Of a DNA stretch of 64,000 nt, positions 25,543-35,336 are shown in pieces. Each line of letters opens with the position of its first letter. The stretch's first letter is position 1. The translations under genes were made by a program, and so were the position numbers. The notes beneath the pieces are model-generated. The model made no database searches. It was given only the letters and a program-made list of their open reading frames with translations, and was not told where the DNA came from. This DNA is from Clostridia bacterium (GTDB lineage Bacteria; Bacillota; Clostridia; Oscillospirales; CAG-272). The stretch is taken from the NCBI GenBank assembly GCA_017625755.1, contig JAGAKG010000057.1, positions 1 to 64,000 on the forward strand, given 5' to 3'.

Positions 25543-25941
25543 TTACCAAACAAACGCGAGGACTTCGCCACCGATCTTGGTAGCTCTTGCCTTCTTGTCT
25601 GTCATGATTCCCTTGGAAGTGGATACGATTGCTATGCCGAGGCCATTCATAACCTTGGGCATATCCTCATATCCTGCGTATATACGAAGACCGGGCTTCG
25701 ATATACGGCGGATTCCGCGGATAACCTTCTGCTTGCTTGCTGTGTACTTAAGTGTTACACGGATAACACCCTGCTTTCCATCCTCGATTACCTGGTAGCT
25801 CTTTACATAGCCTTCCTCAACGAGAATGTCTGCGATTGCCTTTTTCATGTTGGATGCCGGAATGTCTACAGTTGCGTGCTTTGCATCGTTCGCATTTCTG
25901 ATTCTTGTAAGCATATCGGCGATTACATCTGACATTTGCAT
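25543..25941 (-). CDS. rpsH: 30S ribosomal protein S8
   Basis: This 132-residue primary 16S-binding protein shows [12 protein letters not shown] near the start and the C-terminal [14 protein letters not shown] chose the ATG at 25941 ([10 protein letters not shown]), 9 nt after AGGAGG; the longer frame from 26019 lacks family similarity. It is preceded by an unusually long intercistronic stretch of 196 bp with two hairpins, which may regulate the downstream spc genes. In E. coli S8 is the spc operon repressor. Confidence 0.96.
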   Translation of the reverse strand: MQMSDVIADMLTRIRNANDAKHATVDIPASNMKKAIADILVEEGYVKSYQVIEDGKQGVIRVTLKYTASKQKVIRGIRRISKPGLRIYAGYEDMPKVMNGLGIAIVSTSKGIMTDKKARATKIGGEVLAFVW

Positions 25942-26069
25942 TACTTTTTTCCTCCTGTATGCAAGTAAAATTATCTTGCTGCCGAGCTTTGTCGGCGGCA
26001 TATCAGCGGTTAAGCCCAACGCCTGTCTAATTCTGTGCGATTAGCTTCCTTCTGATAGTTAGGGGTTTT

Positions 26070-26119
26070 TCGCGCTTCGCGCGATTATGAACTCGGCACT
26101 CAAGACCTTTCGGTCTTGA
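26070..26119 (-). promoter_or_regulatory. paired hairpins between rpsN and rpsH
   Basis: TCGCGC/GCGCGA (26070-26084) and TCAAGACC/GGTCTTGA with a GAAA tetraloop on the transcribed strand (26100-26119). They lie in the 196-bp gap between S14 and S8. The first is followed on the minus strand by AAAAACCCC, without a T-run, so it is more likely a processing or protein-binding site than a terminator. Confidence 0.5.
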
Positions 26120-26137
26120 ATTCCGTTTCCATTTTTA

Positions 26138-26323
26138 TTACCAGCTTGCCTTCTTTACTCCGGGAATCTCGCCCTTGTATGCGAGCTCACGGAAGCAGAT
26201 ACGGCAAATTCCGTATTTGCGGAGATAAGCGTGGGGACGACCGCAGATCTTGCATCTGTTGTACTCACGGGTGGAGAACTTCTGCTTCTTCTGCTGCTTC
26301 AATACCATAGCCTTCTTTGCCAT
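26138..26323 (-). CDS. rpsN: 30S ribosomal protein S14, zinc type
   Basis: This 61-residue type Z S14 has the zinc motif [20 protein letters not shown]. The short zinc form is the usual housekeeping S14 in Bacillota. It lies 15 bp after rplE with a GGAGG site. A 196-bp gap with hairpins follows. Confidence 0.96.
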   Translation of the reverse strand: MAKKAMVLKQQKKQKFSTREYNRCKICGRPHAYLRKYGICRICFRELAYKGEIPGVKKASW

Positions 26324-26338
26324 CGTTACTTACCTCCA

Positions 26339-26878
26339 TTAGTTTGCGAAGGGAGCGCCCATCAGCTTGAGGAGCTCTCTTGCTTCTTCGTCTGTTTTTG
26401 CTGTTGTTACAAAGCAGATATCCATTCCGCGGATCTTGTCAACCTGGTCGTACTCGATTTCGGGGAATATGAGCTGCTCCTTAAGACCGAGCGCATAGTT
26501 TCCTCTACCGTCGAACGCATTGGGGTTGATACCCTTGAAGTCACGGACTCTGGGGAGTGCGAAGTTGAAGAGCTTGTCAACAAACTCATACATCGTATCG
26601 CCTCTGAGCGTTACCTTTGCGCCTATCTTCATGCCCTCACGGACCTTGAAGTTAGCGACAGACTTCTTTGCGTATGTGGGAACTGCCTTCTGACCCGAAA
26701 TAGCGGTCAGATCCTTGATAACAGCGTCAAGAGCCTTGGAGTTCTCCTTTGCCTCGCCAACGCCGCAGTTGATTACGACCTTGTCGAGCTTAGGGATCTG
26801 CATCGAGCTCTTGTACTCGAACTTCTTCATAAGGGCGGGAGCAACCTCGGCCTTATATGTGTCTTTAAGTCTTGCCAT
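26339..26878 (-). CDS. rplE: 50S ribosomal protein L5
   Basis: This 179-residue protein binds 5S rRNA and helix 38 and contacts the P-site tRNA. Family segments are [42 protein letters not shown] and the end [21 protein letters not shown]. It lies 16 bp after rplX. Confidence 0.97.
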   Translation of the reverse strand: MARLKDTYKAEVAPALMKKFEYKSSMQIPKLDKVVINCGVGEAKENSKALDAVIKDLTAISGQKAVPTYAKKSVANFKVREGMKIGAKVTLRGDTMYEFVDKLFNFALPRVRDFKGINPNAFDGRGNYALGLKEQLIFPEIEYDQVDKIRGMDICFVTTAKTDEEARELLKLMGAPFAN

Positions 26879-26894
26879 CAGTCATTACCTCCCA

Positions 26895-27200
26895 TTAAAG
26901 CTCTTTTCCGCATTTTGCGCAAACGCGGATCTTCTTGCCATCGTTAATTACATGCTTAACTCTGACACCCTTGTCGCACTTAGAACAGTAAAGAGCAACC
27001 TTGGACGCATAGATTGCGCCCTCTGCATCAATGATGCCGCTCTCATCGCCCTGCTTGCGAGCCTTTACATGCTTGTGAATAATGTTTACCTTCTCAACAA
27101 GCACCTTTCCTTCCTTAGGGGAAACGGCTATAACCTTTCCCTTTACTCCCTTGTCGTCACCGGAAAGAACGATGACGGTATCGCCTGTCTTAATATTCAT
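26895..27200 (-). CDS. rplX: 50S ribosomal protein L24
   Basis: This 101-residue assembly-initiating protein has the KOW motif (KTGDTVIVLSGDDKGVKGKV), the HKHVKARKQGDESGI loop and a C-terminal zinc-ribbon-like part with two CxxC pairs (YCSKCDKG and VCAKCGKEL). I chose the ATG at 27200, after GGAGG; the longer frame from 27290 would overlap rplN. Confidence 0.95.
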   Translation of the reverse strand: MNIKTGDTVIVLSGDDKGVKGKVIAVSPKEGKVLVEKVNIIHKHVKARKQGDESGIIDAEGAIYASKVALYCSKCDKGVRVKHVINDGKKIRVCAKCGKEL

Positions 27201-27216
27201 TTCTTCGATACCTCCA

Positions 27217-27585
27217 TTAAAGTACTTCGGGTGCGAGCGAAAGGATCTTAAGGAAATCCTTCTCGCGGAGTTCTCTTGCCACAGGGCCAAATATACGGGT
27301 TCCTCTGGGCGTCTTATCTTCTCTGATGATTACCGCTGCGTTCTCGTCGAATTTGATGTAGGAACCGTCTGCACGCTTCATACCGTGTACGCTTCTTACT
27401 ATAACAGCCTTTACTACATCGCCTTTCTTAACAACACCGCCGGGGGCAGCCTTCTTTACGCAGGCTACTACTACATCACCGATGTTTGCGTATCTGCGGC
27501 CTGTACCGCCAAGTACGCGAATGCACATCAGCTCTTTAGCTCCGGTGTTATCGGCAACCTTCATTAATGTTTGTTGCTGTATCAC
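27217..27585 (-). CDS. rplN: 50S ribosomal protein L14
   Basis: This 122-residue protein starts [27 protein letters not shown] and ends [12 protein letters not shown], the family form. It forms intersubunit bridges and is a site for silencing factors. It lies 68 bp after rpsQ, with an AGGAGG site. Confidence 0.97.
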   Translation of the reverse strand: MIQQQTLMKVADNTGAKELMCIRVLGGTGRRYANIGDVVVACVKKAAPGGVVKKGDVVKAVIVRSVHGMKRADGSYIKFDENAAVIIREDKTPRGTRIFGPVARELREKDFLKILSLAPEVL

Positions 27586-27653
27586 TTTGTTTTCCTCCTG
27601 ATTTCAATACGATTTCTGCCGTATCTACTGTATATGGTTTTTGTGGAGCTAAA

Positions 27654-27914
27654 TTATTTAGCTTTTTCGATTATTTCGACAACGCGCCATCTCTTTGTCT
27701 TGGAGAGAGGTCTTGTCTCCATAATTTCTACCTTGTCGCCGATTCCGCACTCGTTCTTTTCGTCGTGTGCGTGAACCTTCAAGGTGTGCTTGATGATCTT
27801 TCCGTAAACAGCGTGCTTTACATTGTCCTCGATAGCTACGACAACTGTCTTGTCCATTTTATCGCTGACTACATATCCCACTCTGGTCTTTCTAAGATTT
27901 CTTTCTTCTGTCAT
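27654..27914 (-). CDS. rpsQ: 30S ribosomal protein S17
   Basis: This 86-residue OB-fold protein has [20 protein letters not shown] and [23 protein letters not shown]. It binds the 5' domain of 16S rRNA early in assembly. It lies 12 bp after rpmC. Confidence 0.97.
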   Translation of the reverse strand: MTEERNLRKTRVGYVVSDKMDKTVVVAIEDNVKHAVYGKIIKHTLKVHAHDEKNECGIGDKVEIMETRPLSKTKRWRVVEIIEKAK

Positions 27915-27926
27915 GACTATTCCTCC

Positions 27927-28127
27927 TTACGCATTTTTCTCTGAGAGAACTGTCATTACACGAGCAATGTTTCTCTTGACTTCAACTATCTTCTGGGGGT
28001 TGTCAAGCTGGTTGATCGCGTGCTGAAAGCGGAGTGTGAAAAGCTCTTCCTTAAGATCCTTAAGCTTCTCGTTGAGCTCTTCAACGGTCATCTGCTTAAG
28101 ATCTTCTGTAAACTTCTTGGTTTTCAT
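27927..28127 (-). CDS. rpmC: 50S ribosomal protein L29
   Basis: This 66-residue helical protein (MTVEELNEKLKDLKEELFTLRFQ, then NPQKIVEVKRNIARVMTVL) sits at the polypeptide exit tunnel near the trigger-factor site. It lies 3 bp after rplP. Confidence 0.96.
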   Translation of the reverse strand: MKTKKFTEDLKQMTVEELNEKLKDLKEELFTLRFQHAINQLDNPQKIVEVKRNIARVMTVLSEKNA

Positions 28128-28130
28128 AGC

Positions 28131-28544
28131 TTATTCCTCCTCCTTCGTCACGAATTTACACTTGATGGGGAGCTTGTGAGAAGCGAGACGCATAGCCTCT
28201 CTTGCCTGCTCTACCGTAACTCCGTCCATCTCGAACATTACTCTTCCCGGCTTTACTACCGCTACCCAGTACTCAGGTGAACCCTTACCTGAACCCATTC
28301 GGGTCTCAGCAGGCTTCTCTGTGATGGGCTTGTCGGGGAAGATCTTTATCCAGACCTTACCGCCACGCTTGATGTATCTTGTCATCGCGATACGGGCTGC
28401 CTCGATCTGATTGCTTGTTATCCAAGCGGGCTCAAGTGCTACAAGTCCGTAGGAACCGTTTGTAACCTTATTGCCGCTCATTGCTTTTCCTTTAAGTCTG
28501 CCGCGCTGAACACGACGGAACTTAACTCTCTTAGGCATTAACAT
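28131..28544 (-). CDS. rplP: 50S ribosomal protein L16
   Basis: This 137-residue protein shows [38 protein letters not shown] and [21 protein letters not shown]. It shapes the A site and peptidyl transferase centre. Its ATG overlaps the rpsC stop (TAATG); MPKR two codons later is an alternative start, but the GGAGG spacing fits 28544. Confidence 0.96.
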   Translation of the reverse strand: MLMPKRVKFRRVQRGRLKGKAMSGNKVTNGSYGLVALEPAWITSNQIEAARIAMTRYIKRGGKVWIKIFPDKPITEKPAETRMGSGKGSPEYWVAVVKPGRVMFEMDGVTVEQAREAMRLASHKLPIKCKFVTKEEE

Positions 28545-29311
28545 TATTTACGACCTCCTTCTCTCGGAGCTCTCTCGCCTCTTGCTCCCTCGGGGCGGCG
28601 TCCGCGTCTCTCACCGCCACGGTTGTCACGGCGATCTCCGCGTCTCTGCTCTCTGGGTGCGTTTGTGCTCTGTCTGTTTACCTCGTTAAGAACCTCGCCC
28701 TTGTATATCCATACCTTGACGCCGATCTTACCGTAGGTTGTGTTTGCTTCCCAGAAACCGTAATCAATGTCGGCTCTGAGTGTCTGAAGCGGGATCGTTC
28801 CCTCGTGATAATGCTCACTTCTCGCGATCTCGGCTCCTGCGAGACGACCGCTGCAGGAAATCTTGATTCCCTTTGCTCCGAGTCTCATCGTGTTTCTTAT
28901 CGCCATCTTCATTGCACGGCGGAAAGCTACACGGTTCTCAAGCTGCATTGCGATATTCTCTGCTACCAACTGCGCGTTGAGGTCAGGCTGTCTTACCTCA
29001 ACAACATTGAGGGCAACGGGCATTCCAACCATCTTCTGAAGCTCATTCTTGTACTTCTCGATTTCAACGCCGCCGCGGCCGATTACCATACCGGGCTTTG
29101 CGCAATGGATGAAAACTCTGACTCTCTGGCTGTCGCGCTCGATTTCTATCTTCGGCACGCCTGCGCTCTGGAGTTCTTTCTTAAGATATTTTCTTATTTT
29201 GTAGTCGGACACAATGGTGTCGCCGAACTTTTCGTCAGCCACGAACCATCTGGAGTCCCAGTTCTTTATTACGCCCACACGAAGACCGTGGGGATTAACC
29301 TTCTGTCCCAT
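28544..29311 (-). CDS. rpsC: 30S ribosomal protein S3 with arginine/glycine-rich tail
   Basis: This 255-residue protein has the KH domain ([21 protein letters not shown]) and the S3 C-domain ([36 protein letters not shown]). It forms part of the mRNA entry helicase. After about residue 212 comes a low-complexity tail rich in Arg, Gly, Glu and Pro ([20 protein letters not shown]), about 40 residues longer than the B. subtilis protein. It lies 19 bp after rplV and is coupled to rplP by TAATG. Confidence 0.97.
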   Translation of the reverse strand: MGQKVNPHGLRVGVIKNWDSRWFVADEKFGDTIVSDYKIRKYLKKELQSAGVPKIEIERDSQRVRVFIHCAKPGMVIGRGGVEIEKYKNELQKMVGMPVALNVVEVRQPDLNAQLVAENIAMQLENRVAFRRAMKMAIRNTMRLGAKGIKISCSGRLAGAEIARSEHYHEGTIPLQTLRADIDYGFWEANTTYGKIGVKVWIYKGEVLNEVNRQSTNAPREQRRGDRRDNRGGERRGRRPEGARGERAPREGGRK

Positions 29312-29330
29312 TAGCTCTTACCTCCTTCTC

Positions 29331-29666
29331 TCAGTCTCTTTCTTTAACCACTATGGTTACATGGGATGTTCTCTTGAGTATTCTGTCTGCGCTTCCCTTT
29401 GCTCTGGGCATAATTCTCTTCAGAGTAGGACCGGGGCATACGAAGCACTCGGATACATAAAGTCTTGAAACATCCATATTGAAATTGTTGTCTGCGTTTG
29501 CAATTGCACTTCCCAGCAGTTTTACAAGATATTCCGAAGCACTCTTATTTGTGTTCTTCAGAATTGCCATTGCTGTTCCAGCGTCCTTACCTCTGATGAG
29601 GTCGAGAACGATCTTGACCTTGCGCGGGGAAATTCTTGCATATTTAAGCGTTGCTCTTGCTTCCAT
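29331..29666 (-). CDS. rplV: 50S ribosomal protein L22
   Basis: This 111-residue tunnel protein shows ATLKYARISPRKVKIVLDLIRGK and the C-terminal PRAKGSADRILKRTSHVTIVV, whose loop narrows the exit tunnel. I chose the ATG at 29666 (MEARATLKY), 9 nt after GGGAGG; the ATG at 29690 would overlap rpsS. Confidence 0.95.
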   Translation of the reverse strand: MEARATLKYARISPRKVKIVLDLIRGKDAGTAMAILKNTNKSASEYLVKLLGSAIANADNNFNMDVSRLYVSECFVCPGPTLKRIMPRAKGSADRILKRTSHVTIVVKERD

Positions 29667-29689
29667 CTTAAATTCTTCCTCCCTTTGCA

Positions 29690-29971
29690 TTATTTACCGT
29701 TGTTTGATGTCTTGGAACCTGCGTGGCCCTTGAATGTTCTTGTAAGCGCGAACTCGCCGAGCTTGTGTCCGACCATATCCTCGGTCACATATACCGGAAC
29801 ATGCTTTCTTCCGTCGTGAACCGCGATCGTGTGTCCGACAAACTCAGGGAATATTGTCGACGCACGAGACCATGTCTTGAGAACTTTCTTCTCGTTCTTT
29901 TCGTTCATAGCGCAAATTCTCGCGTAGAGCTTCGCTTCTACAAACGGTGCTTTTTTAAGGCTTCTGCTCAT
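29690..29971 (-). CDS. rpsS: 30S ribosomal protein S19
   Basis: This 93-residue head protein starts [18 protein letters not shown] and carries [29 protein letters not shown]. It pairs with S13 near the A-site tRNA. It lies 14 bp after rplB. Confidence 0.97.
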   Translation of the reverse strand: MSRSLKKAPFVEAKLYARICAMNEKNEKKVLKTWSRASTIFPEFVGHTIAVHDGRKHVPVYVTEDMVGHKLGEFALTRTFKGHAGSKTSNNGK

Positions 29972-29985
29972 CTTATATTCCCTCC

Positions 29986-30816
29986 TTATTTAGCGTTTCT
30001 GCGTTTTACGATGAATTTGTCTGTTCTAGCCTTCTTGTTTCTGGTCTTATAACCCAGAGCAGGCTTGCCCCAAGGTGTAACAGGCGAAGGACGACCGATA
30101 GGAGACTTTCCTTCTCCACCACCGTGAGGGTGGTCGCAGGGGTTCATTACAGAACCGCGAACCGTGGGACGAATGCCCATGTGTCTCTTCTTACCGGCCT
30201 TACCTATCTTAACGGTGTCGTGCTCAATGTTGCCGACCTGTCCGATAGTTGCCTTGCACTCGAGACGGATATAACGAACTTCGCCCGAAGGAAGTCTTAC
30301 CTGCGCAACTCCGTTCTCCTTGGAGATGAGCTGTGCGGCAACGCCCGCTGCACGAGCAAGCTGTGCGCCCTTACCGGGGTAAAGCTCGATGTTGTGGATG
30401 AATGTACCCACAGGAATGTTCTCGATGGGGAGAGTGTTACCGGGCTTGATATCTGCGTCAGCGCCGGTGTATACCTTATCGCCCGCGGTGAGTCCCACAG
30501 GAGCTATGATGTAGCTCTTATCGCCCTCGTCGTTCTGGAGGAGCGCGATGTATGCGGTTCTGTTGGGGTCGTACTCAATTCCGACAACCGTTGCGGGAGC
30601 GGTATTAGCTCTCTTGAAATCGATAATTCTGTACTTGATCTTGTTTCCGCCGCCCTTATGACGAACTGTTATTCTTCCGTAGCTGTTACGGCCTGCGTGC
30701 TTTTTCTTGATAACAACGAGGCTCTTTTCGGGAGTTGACTTTGTGATCTCCTCGAAAGTCGGAACAGACATATGTCTTCTGGACGGTGTAGTAGGTTTAA
30801 ATTTCTTCGTAGGCAT
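29986..30816 (-). CDS. rplB: 50S ribosomal protein L2
   Basis: This 276-residue protein is needed for subunit association and peptidyl transfer. It shows [22 protein letters not shown] and the C-terminal loop [24 protein letters not shown] with the conserved histidine. It lies 19 bp after rplW. Confidence 0.98.
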   Translation of the reverse strand: MPTKKFKPTTPSRRHMSVPTFEEITKSTPEKSLVVIKKKHAGRNSYGRITVRHKGGGNKIKYRIIDFKRANTAPATVVGIEYDPNRTAYIALLQNDEGDKSYIIAPVGLTAGDKVYTGADADIKPGNTLPIENIPVGTFIHNIELYPGKGAQLARAAGVAAQLISKENGVAQVRLPSGEVRYIRLECKATIGQVGNIEHDTVKIGKAGKKRHMGIRPTVRGSVMNPCDHPHGGGEGKSPIGRPSPVTPWGKPALGYKTRNKKARTDKFIVKRRNAK

Positions 30817-30835
30817 TACTCTTTACCTCCTACCA

Positions 30836-31129
30836 TCAGTTAAGACCGTCAAAGAACTCAATGGTCTTTGAATCGGACTTCAGTGTTACGATAGCCTTTT
30901 TCCATTCGGAGGTATAACCTGCGTGTACTCCGAGTCTCTTGGGCTTCTTCTTCATGTTGATTGTATTAACCTTATCAACCTTAACATTGAACATAGCCTC
31001 AACTGCCTTGGCAATCTCGGGCTTTGTTGCGTCTTTTCTTACCTTGAAGGTATATTTCTTATCGCCGATTCTGTCCATGCTTGCCTCGGTGATAACAGGC
31101 TTGATTATGATATCCTGAATCATTTTCAT
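30836..31129 (-). CDS. rplW: 50S ribosomal protein L23
   Basis: This 97-residue protein at the tunnel exit is the docking site for trigger factor and SRP. It shows [13 protein letters not shown] and [22 protein letters not shown]. Its ATG overlaps the rplD stop (TAATG), so translation is coupled. Confidence 0.96.
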   Translation of the reverse strand: MKMIQDIIIKPVITEASMDRIGDKKYTFKVRKDATKPEIAKAVEAMFNVKVDKVNTINMKKKPKRLGVHAGYTSEWKKAIVTLKSDSKTIEFFDGLN

Positions 31130-31839
31130 TACGCATATACCTCCTGAAGTTTTTCTACGGCTGCCTTGGAAAGTACAACCTTCTCAGCCTTAAGCACCTC
31201 GTAAACATTTATGGTGCTGTACAGAGTTGACTCAACATTCGGAAGGTTTGCACAGCTCTTAACAACGACCTTGTCAGCCGAGTCGAGAACGATGAGTGCC
31301 TTCTGAGGAACAACTGCTGTTCTTGTTTTCTTTTCTCTTACTGCCTCGCCGTCTTCAACGGTGGTCACCTTGTATGTCTTGGTAACTTCCTTCTCGCATC
31401 CGAGAGCCTTGAGCATCTTAGCGATCTCAGCGGTCTTGAATGTTTCGAGCTTGATATCGTCAACAACGATTATCTCGCCTGCGGCAAACTTAGCAGAAAG
31501 CGCGCTGAAGAGAGCAACTCTCTTAGCCTTCTTGTTCATTGTGATGCGGTAGTCTCTAGGCTTCGGACCGAGAGCAACTCCGCCGTGTGTCCACTGGGGT
31601 GCGCGAGTCGAACCCTGACGAGCTCTACCTGTACCCTTCTGTCTCCAGGGCTTCTTTCCGCCGCCGGAAACCTCGGTGCGGGTAAGGGTGGACTGTGTGC
31701 CCTGTCTCTGATTCATAAGGTAAGTTCTGACAGCAGCATGGAGGACAGCCTTGTTGACTTCTGCTCCGAATATAACATCGGACAATTTCATCTTGCCGAC
31801 TTCTTTACCGGTCATATCAAATACTTTTATGTTTGGCAT
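31129..31839 (-). CDS. rplD: 50S ribosomal protein L4
   Basis: This 236-residue protein has the long tunnel loop ([25 protein letters not shown]) and the globular domain. An extra acidic/basic stretch near residues 150-175 ([16 protein letters not shown]) makes it longer than the usual 205-210 residues. It lies 20 bp after rplC. In E. coli L4 represses the S10 operon; a similar role here is not visible. Confidence 0.96.
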   Translation of the reverse strand: MPNIKVFDMTGKEVGKMKLSDVIFGAEVNKAVLHAAVRTYLMNQRQGTQSTLTRTEVSGGGKKPWRQKGTGRARQGSTRAPQWTHGGVALGPKPRDYRITMNKKAKRVALFSALSAKFAAGEIIVVDDIKLETFKTAEIAKMLKALGCEKEVTKTYKVTTVEDGEAVREKKTRTAVVPQKALIVLDSADKVVVKSCANLPNVESTLYSTINVYEVLKAEKVVLSKAAVEKLQEVYA

Positions 31840-31859
31840 TTTTTATTTCCTCCTTCCGC

Positions 31860-32489
31860 TTATGCTTTAACCGAATCTCTGATGAAGACTATGCCGTCCT
31901 TGGCACCGGGAATAGCGCCCTTGATAGCGATAAGATTCTTCTCAGCGTCGATCTTTACAACCTTGAGATTGAGAACAGTTACCTGCTCGTTACCGTACTG
32001 TCCGGGCATCTTCTTGTTCTTGAAGATTCTTGCGGGGTCAATAACACCCATAGAACCGGGCTGACGGTGGATAGGACCTGTTCCGTGTGTTGCGCGGAGC
32101 ATGTGATGATTCCATCTCTTAACTACGCCCGTATATCCGCGTCCCTTTGTTATACCTGTTACATCGACCTTGTCGCCTGCGGCGAAGGTATCGGCGGTAA
32201 TAACATCGCCAACATTGATAGCGGAGCAATCGTCAAGGCGGAACTCCTTAAGATGCTTCTTTGCGCTTACACCTGCTTTTGCGAAGTGTCCGAGCTCGGG
32301 CTTTGTCATGTGCTTTTCCTTTGCGTCCTGGAAACCAAGCTGCACTGCATCATAACCGTCCTTCTCGACTGTCTTCTTTTGTGCTACATAGCACGGACCT
32401 GCTTCGATTATCGTGACCGGAATTACATTTCCGACCTCGTCGAAAATCTGTGTCATACCGATTTTCTTTCCGATAATACCTTTTTTCAT
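31860..32489 (-). CDS. rplC: 50S ribosomal protein L3
   Basis: This 209-residue assembly protein starts [20 protein letters not shown] and has [31 protein letters not shown] near the peptidyl transferase centre. I chose the ATG at 32489 with AGGAGG upstream. It lies 120 bp after rpsJ; the gap holds a weak GC-rich hairpin but no gene. Confidence 0.97.
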   Translation of the reverse strand: MKKGIIGKKIGMTQIFDEVGNVIPVTIIEAGPCYVAQKKTVEKDGYDAVQLGFQDAKEKHMTKPELGHFAKAGVSAKKHLKEFRLDDCSAINVGDVITADTFAAGDKVDVTGITKGRGYTGVVKRWNHHMLRATHGTGPIHRQPGSMGVIDPARIFKNKKMPGQYGNEQVTVLNLKVVKIDAEKNLIAIKGAIPGAKDGIVFIRDSVKA

Positions 32490-32609
32490 TTTTTCTTTCC
32501 TCCTGTAAATTATTGGTTGACGCGCATTACGCGCCAACATGATTTACAAAGTTGCCGAACTGCTTTCGCATCGGCTGTTATCTTTGTTTGGGTGAGATGA
32601 GATGCTTGA

Positions 32610-32921
32610 TTAAAGTTTTACCTCTATCTCAACACCGGCGGGGAGCTCTACGCTCATGAGCGCATCAACAACCTTCTGCGAGGGCTTCATGATGTCGATG
32701 AGTCTCTTGTGTGTGCGCATTTCAAACTGCTCACGGCTATCCTTGTACTTGTGTACCGCGCGGAGAATAGTAACTATCTCCTTTTCGGTGGGAAGCGGGA
32801 TAGGACCGGAAACCGTTGCGCCGTTTCTCTTCGCTACTTCAACGATCTTCTCTGCTGCCGCATCGATGAGCGTGTGATCGTAGCTCTTCAGTCTTACTCT
32901 GATTCTTTCTTTGACTGCCAC
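32610..32921 (-). CDS. rpsJ: 30S ribosomal protein S10
   Basis: This 103-residue protein shows [38 protein letters not shown] and [19 protein letters not shown]. It is also the NusE transcription factor that links ribosomes with NusG. It is the first gene of the superoperon. The start is GTG (M1) with a strong AAAGGAGG. A leader of about 335 nt precedes it. Confidence 0.97.
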   Translation of the reverse strand: MAVKERIRVRLKSYDHTLIDAAAEKIVEVAKRNGATVSGPIPLPTEKEIVTILRAVHKYKDSREQFEMRTHKRLIDIMKPSQKVVDALMSVELPAGVEIEVKL

Positions 32922-33256
32922 TGTTTTTGCCTCCTTTTAAGAATTTTGCCGCGCGTATATATTAAATGAAATATCTTCCGCGCCGACAGCGTTTTTGAAG
33001 GGGCGCAATTCTCTCCAACACCGTTCCGTGTGTTTCTTTTGTGCCCATTTAAAAACCGGAATTGTACCGCATCAGCATCTGCATACAACCTCCGGGAATA
33101 AAACGAACACTCAATCACACAGCCTCTGGGTAAAGACCTTGGAAGGCATTTTAAAGATTGCTGTCGCCCGGTTAAAACGGACATACTCCACGAAAATTCC
33201 CCATACTACGCAGTGAGCATAGTTATGGCAACCTCTCGCTTCAACGCATATCAAGC
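32922..33256 (-). promoter_or_regulatory. long 5' leader of the ribosomal superoperon
   Basis: About 335 nt of transcribed leader without a convincing gene. The one open frame (33184-32894) overlaps rpsJ and matches nothing. The first 60 nt hold a short minimal frame (ATG CTC ACT GCG TAG) and GC-rich pairs. Control by a ribosomal protein is possible, but I recognise no known leader motif. Confidence 0.45.
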
Positions 33257-33262
33257 CTTTAG

Positions 33263-33291
33263 ATTATACCATATTGTTATGAGATAATCAA
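33263..33291 (-). promoter_or_regulatory. promoter of the S10-spc-alpha superoperon
   Basis: On the minus strand TTGATT and TATAAT are separated by 17 bp, with an extended -10 (TGGTATAAT). It drives the 31 genes from rpsJ to rplQ. Confidence 0.85.
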
Positions 33292-33608
33292 GATTTTTTT
33301 AATAGTCAAAACATAGAAATATCTTAGCCTATCATGCCCAAAAATATAACTTTTACACAAAAATGCCACTTTTTTGCCCCAAAAACTTAATTTTTAAAAA
33401 ATATTTTTCTCTTTCTCGCTCTGTTTTTTGCTCTTTTTTCTGATTTTTGCAAAAATTTTCGGAATTTTTCACAAAAATGTCCTCTGAAAGTCAAAACACC
33501 TCAAACGAGTTCGCTTTGAATCCCATCATACCGTAGAAACAAGGCTATTCGACCATACAAAAAACAGACAATCTTTCGCATATTTACCCCCGACGCAGCT
33601 CCCCGCAC

Positions 33609-33760
33609 TGTCATCTTGAGCGGAGTCTGCCCGAGATTCCACCTTCGCATTGCTCGGTGCTGCTACGCAATTCGACTGCGCAAACAATTCTCAGGATTGT
33701 TTGCTTCGCTCAACGAGTTTATTCGCAAACTCGTCATGGAGCGTAGCGGAGTAGAATGAC
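33609..33760. repeat. TGTCATCTTGAGCGGAG-type intergenic repeat
   Basis: A 152-bp unit bounded by inverted ends TGTCATCTTGAGCGGAG and GCGGAGTAGAATGAC, with internal hairpins CAAACAAT/ATTGTTTG and ACGAGTTT/AAACTCGT. It appears to interrupt a larger repeat shared with 37583-37745. A fragment (CCGCTCAGAATGACG) also lies near 10580. Confidence 0.65.
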
Positions 33761-33800
33761 GCTTGACAGTGTCGGCGGGGTAAAATCTTCAACATTGCTC

Positions 33801-33872
33801 GTAGGGGAGGGGTCTCCCCTCCCGCAAAAAAGCAATTTCTCAAAAAATCGGGAGGCGAAACGCCTCCCCTAC
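33801..33872. repeat. GTAGGGGAGG/CCTCCCCTAC intergenic repeat (R3)
   Basis: A 72-bp unit with perfect 10-bp terminal inverted repeats and internal palindromes GGGAGG..CCTCCC. Its outer flanks (AAATCTTCAACATTG on the left and GTGATTTGTTTGGATATTTT on the right) recur around R4. Confidence 0.85.
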
Positions 33873-33923
33873 AAGATTTGGGGTGATTTGTTTGGATATT
33901 TTCGCCTTAACAGCGACACCCTA

Positions 33924-35336
33924 TTATCCCTCAAAATCCCTTTTCTTAACTCTCACAACAAGCGAGAGCAGCGCCCTTCCGTTGAAGGGTATGAGCGGAT
34001 AGAGATACCTGCGTCCTCCATTGACGGTCTTGTTTGTAAGAAGCAAAATCAAAATAAGCGCGCCTCCCGCAACAAAGCCCCAGAATTTGAATATCGCCGT
34101 CAGTAGCAGTAGCATCATTCGCAAAAATTTGAAGGCATAACCCAGCTCGTAGCTCCTCTGAGTAAAATTCGCTATCGCCACGAACGCCATATATAGAATG
34201 ACCTCAGGTATAAGCCAACCGATACTCACCGCGAAATCCCCCAGGATAAGTCCGCCGACCACAGAGAGCGAGTTGGCGAGCATATCGGGGGTGTTCGTCG
34301 AGGCGAGTCTGAGCGCGTCTATAATAAACTCAACCAGGAATAACTGAACGATTATGGGTATTCTCGCCGAGTTTTCGGGAACGATAAATTGCAGCCACTC
34401 GGGTATCATCTCGGGGTACTGCATAAACAGATACCACACGGGCGTTATCGTCAGCGTCATAAAAAACACGGCGTAACGGACAAGCCTTATATAGGTTCCC
34501 GTTAGCGGAGGAAAATAAAAATCGTTGGTCTCCTGCATAAAATCGAATATTGACGACGGCAGTATCATCACCTCGGGAGAGTTGTCCATAATTATAGCCA
34601 CGCTTCCCTCAAGTATCTGCGCCGAGGCTGAGTCGGGGCGCTCGGTCATTCTTATCTTTGGAAAGGGGTTATACCACCGCGAGCGTATGAGACACTCGGC
34701 GAGCGACTGCGCGCCCATAGTCAGCGACTTGGTCTTTATCCTACGAAGCCGCTCCTCAAGCTCCGCCACATACCGCTCGTCCGCCTTGCCCTTCATATAG
34801 CAAAGCACTATATCTGTCTTTGACTCGCTTCCGACGGTGATATATTTCATAGTAAGCGAGCAATCGCGTATGCGGCGGCGAATGAGGGCGGTGTTGAATA
34901 TCATAGTCTCAACGAACCCGTCGCGCGAGCCGCGCATAACACGGTCGCCCTGCGGCTCCTCGGCGTCACGACCGGGGTAAGTGCGCGAGTCTATGATTAT
35001 CCCCTCAGCTCCGAAGCTGCTACCGATGAGCAAAGTCGAGCCCGAGAGAACCATCTGTAGCATAAGGTCCGCATCCGCCACCACATCGGTCTCGACATAG
35101 GGCACGCTTCTCTCCATAAATTCAAGCGCGCTCTCGGGAAGCTTCTTGATCGACAGAAAGTGCATCATAAGCTTCTGCATAACCGTGTCCTTTACAAAGC
35201 CGTCTATATAATATAATGATAATTCCCCGTCGCCGACCTTTAGTATTTTCTTTATCACATCGAAATTCTCGCTCACCGAAAGCGCCGTGTCGAGATATTT
35301 CGTGTTATGAAGATAATCCGAAGAAAGTTTGCGCAT
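33924..35336 (-). CDS. spoVAF: stage V sporulation / GerA-type protein SpoVAF
   Basis: This 470-residue membrane protein of the GerA/SpoVAF family has a cytoplasmic N-terminal half (SYGAEGIIID-like region, YPGRDAEEPQGDRVMRG, RDGFVETMIFNTALIRRRIRD) and four to six membrane segments from about residue 285. The segment QSLAECLIRSRWYNPFPKIRMTERPD favours SpoVAF over classical GerA receptors. It would act in the inner spore membrane with the SpoVA dipicolinate channel during germination. No other spoVA gene is nearby. The start codon and its GAGGAG site lie inside a 17-bp hairpin, which suggests translational control. Confidence 0.85.
   Translation of the reverse strand: MRKLSSDYLHNTKYLDTALSVSENFDVIKKILKVGDGELSLYYIDGFVKDTVMQKLMMHFLSIKKLPESALEFMERSVPYVETDVVADADLMLQMVLSGSTLLIGSSFGAEGIIIDSRTYPGRDAEEPQGDRVMRGSRDGFVETMIFNTALIRRRIRDCSLTMKYITVGSESKTDIVLCYMKGKADERYVAELEERLRRIKTKSLTMGAQSLAECLIRSRWYNPFPKIRMTERPDSASAQILEGSVAIIMDNSPEVMILPSSIFDFMQETNDFYFPPLTGTYIRLVRYAVFFMTLTITPVWYLFMQYPEMIPEWLQFIVPENSARIPIIVQLFLVEFIIDALRLASTNTPDMLANSLSVVGGLILGDFAVSIGWLIPEVILYMAFVAIANFTQRSYELGYAFKFLRMMLLLLTAIFKFWGFVAGGALILILLLTNKTVNGGRRYLYPLIPFNGRALLSLVVRVKKRDFEG

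Noticed and set aside
32894..33184. 96-codon frame in the S10 leader
   Set aside because: It overlaps the start of rpsJ in another frame and matches nothing known; more likely untranslated leader.
33480..33900. CRISPR-like or insertion-sequence remnants
   Set aside because: The repeats are palindromic and not regularly spaced, and no transposase or cas gene is present; they fit dispersed intergenic repeats.
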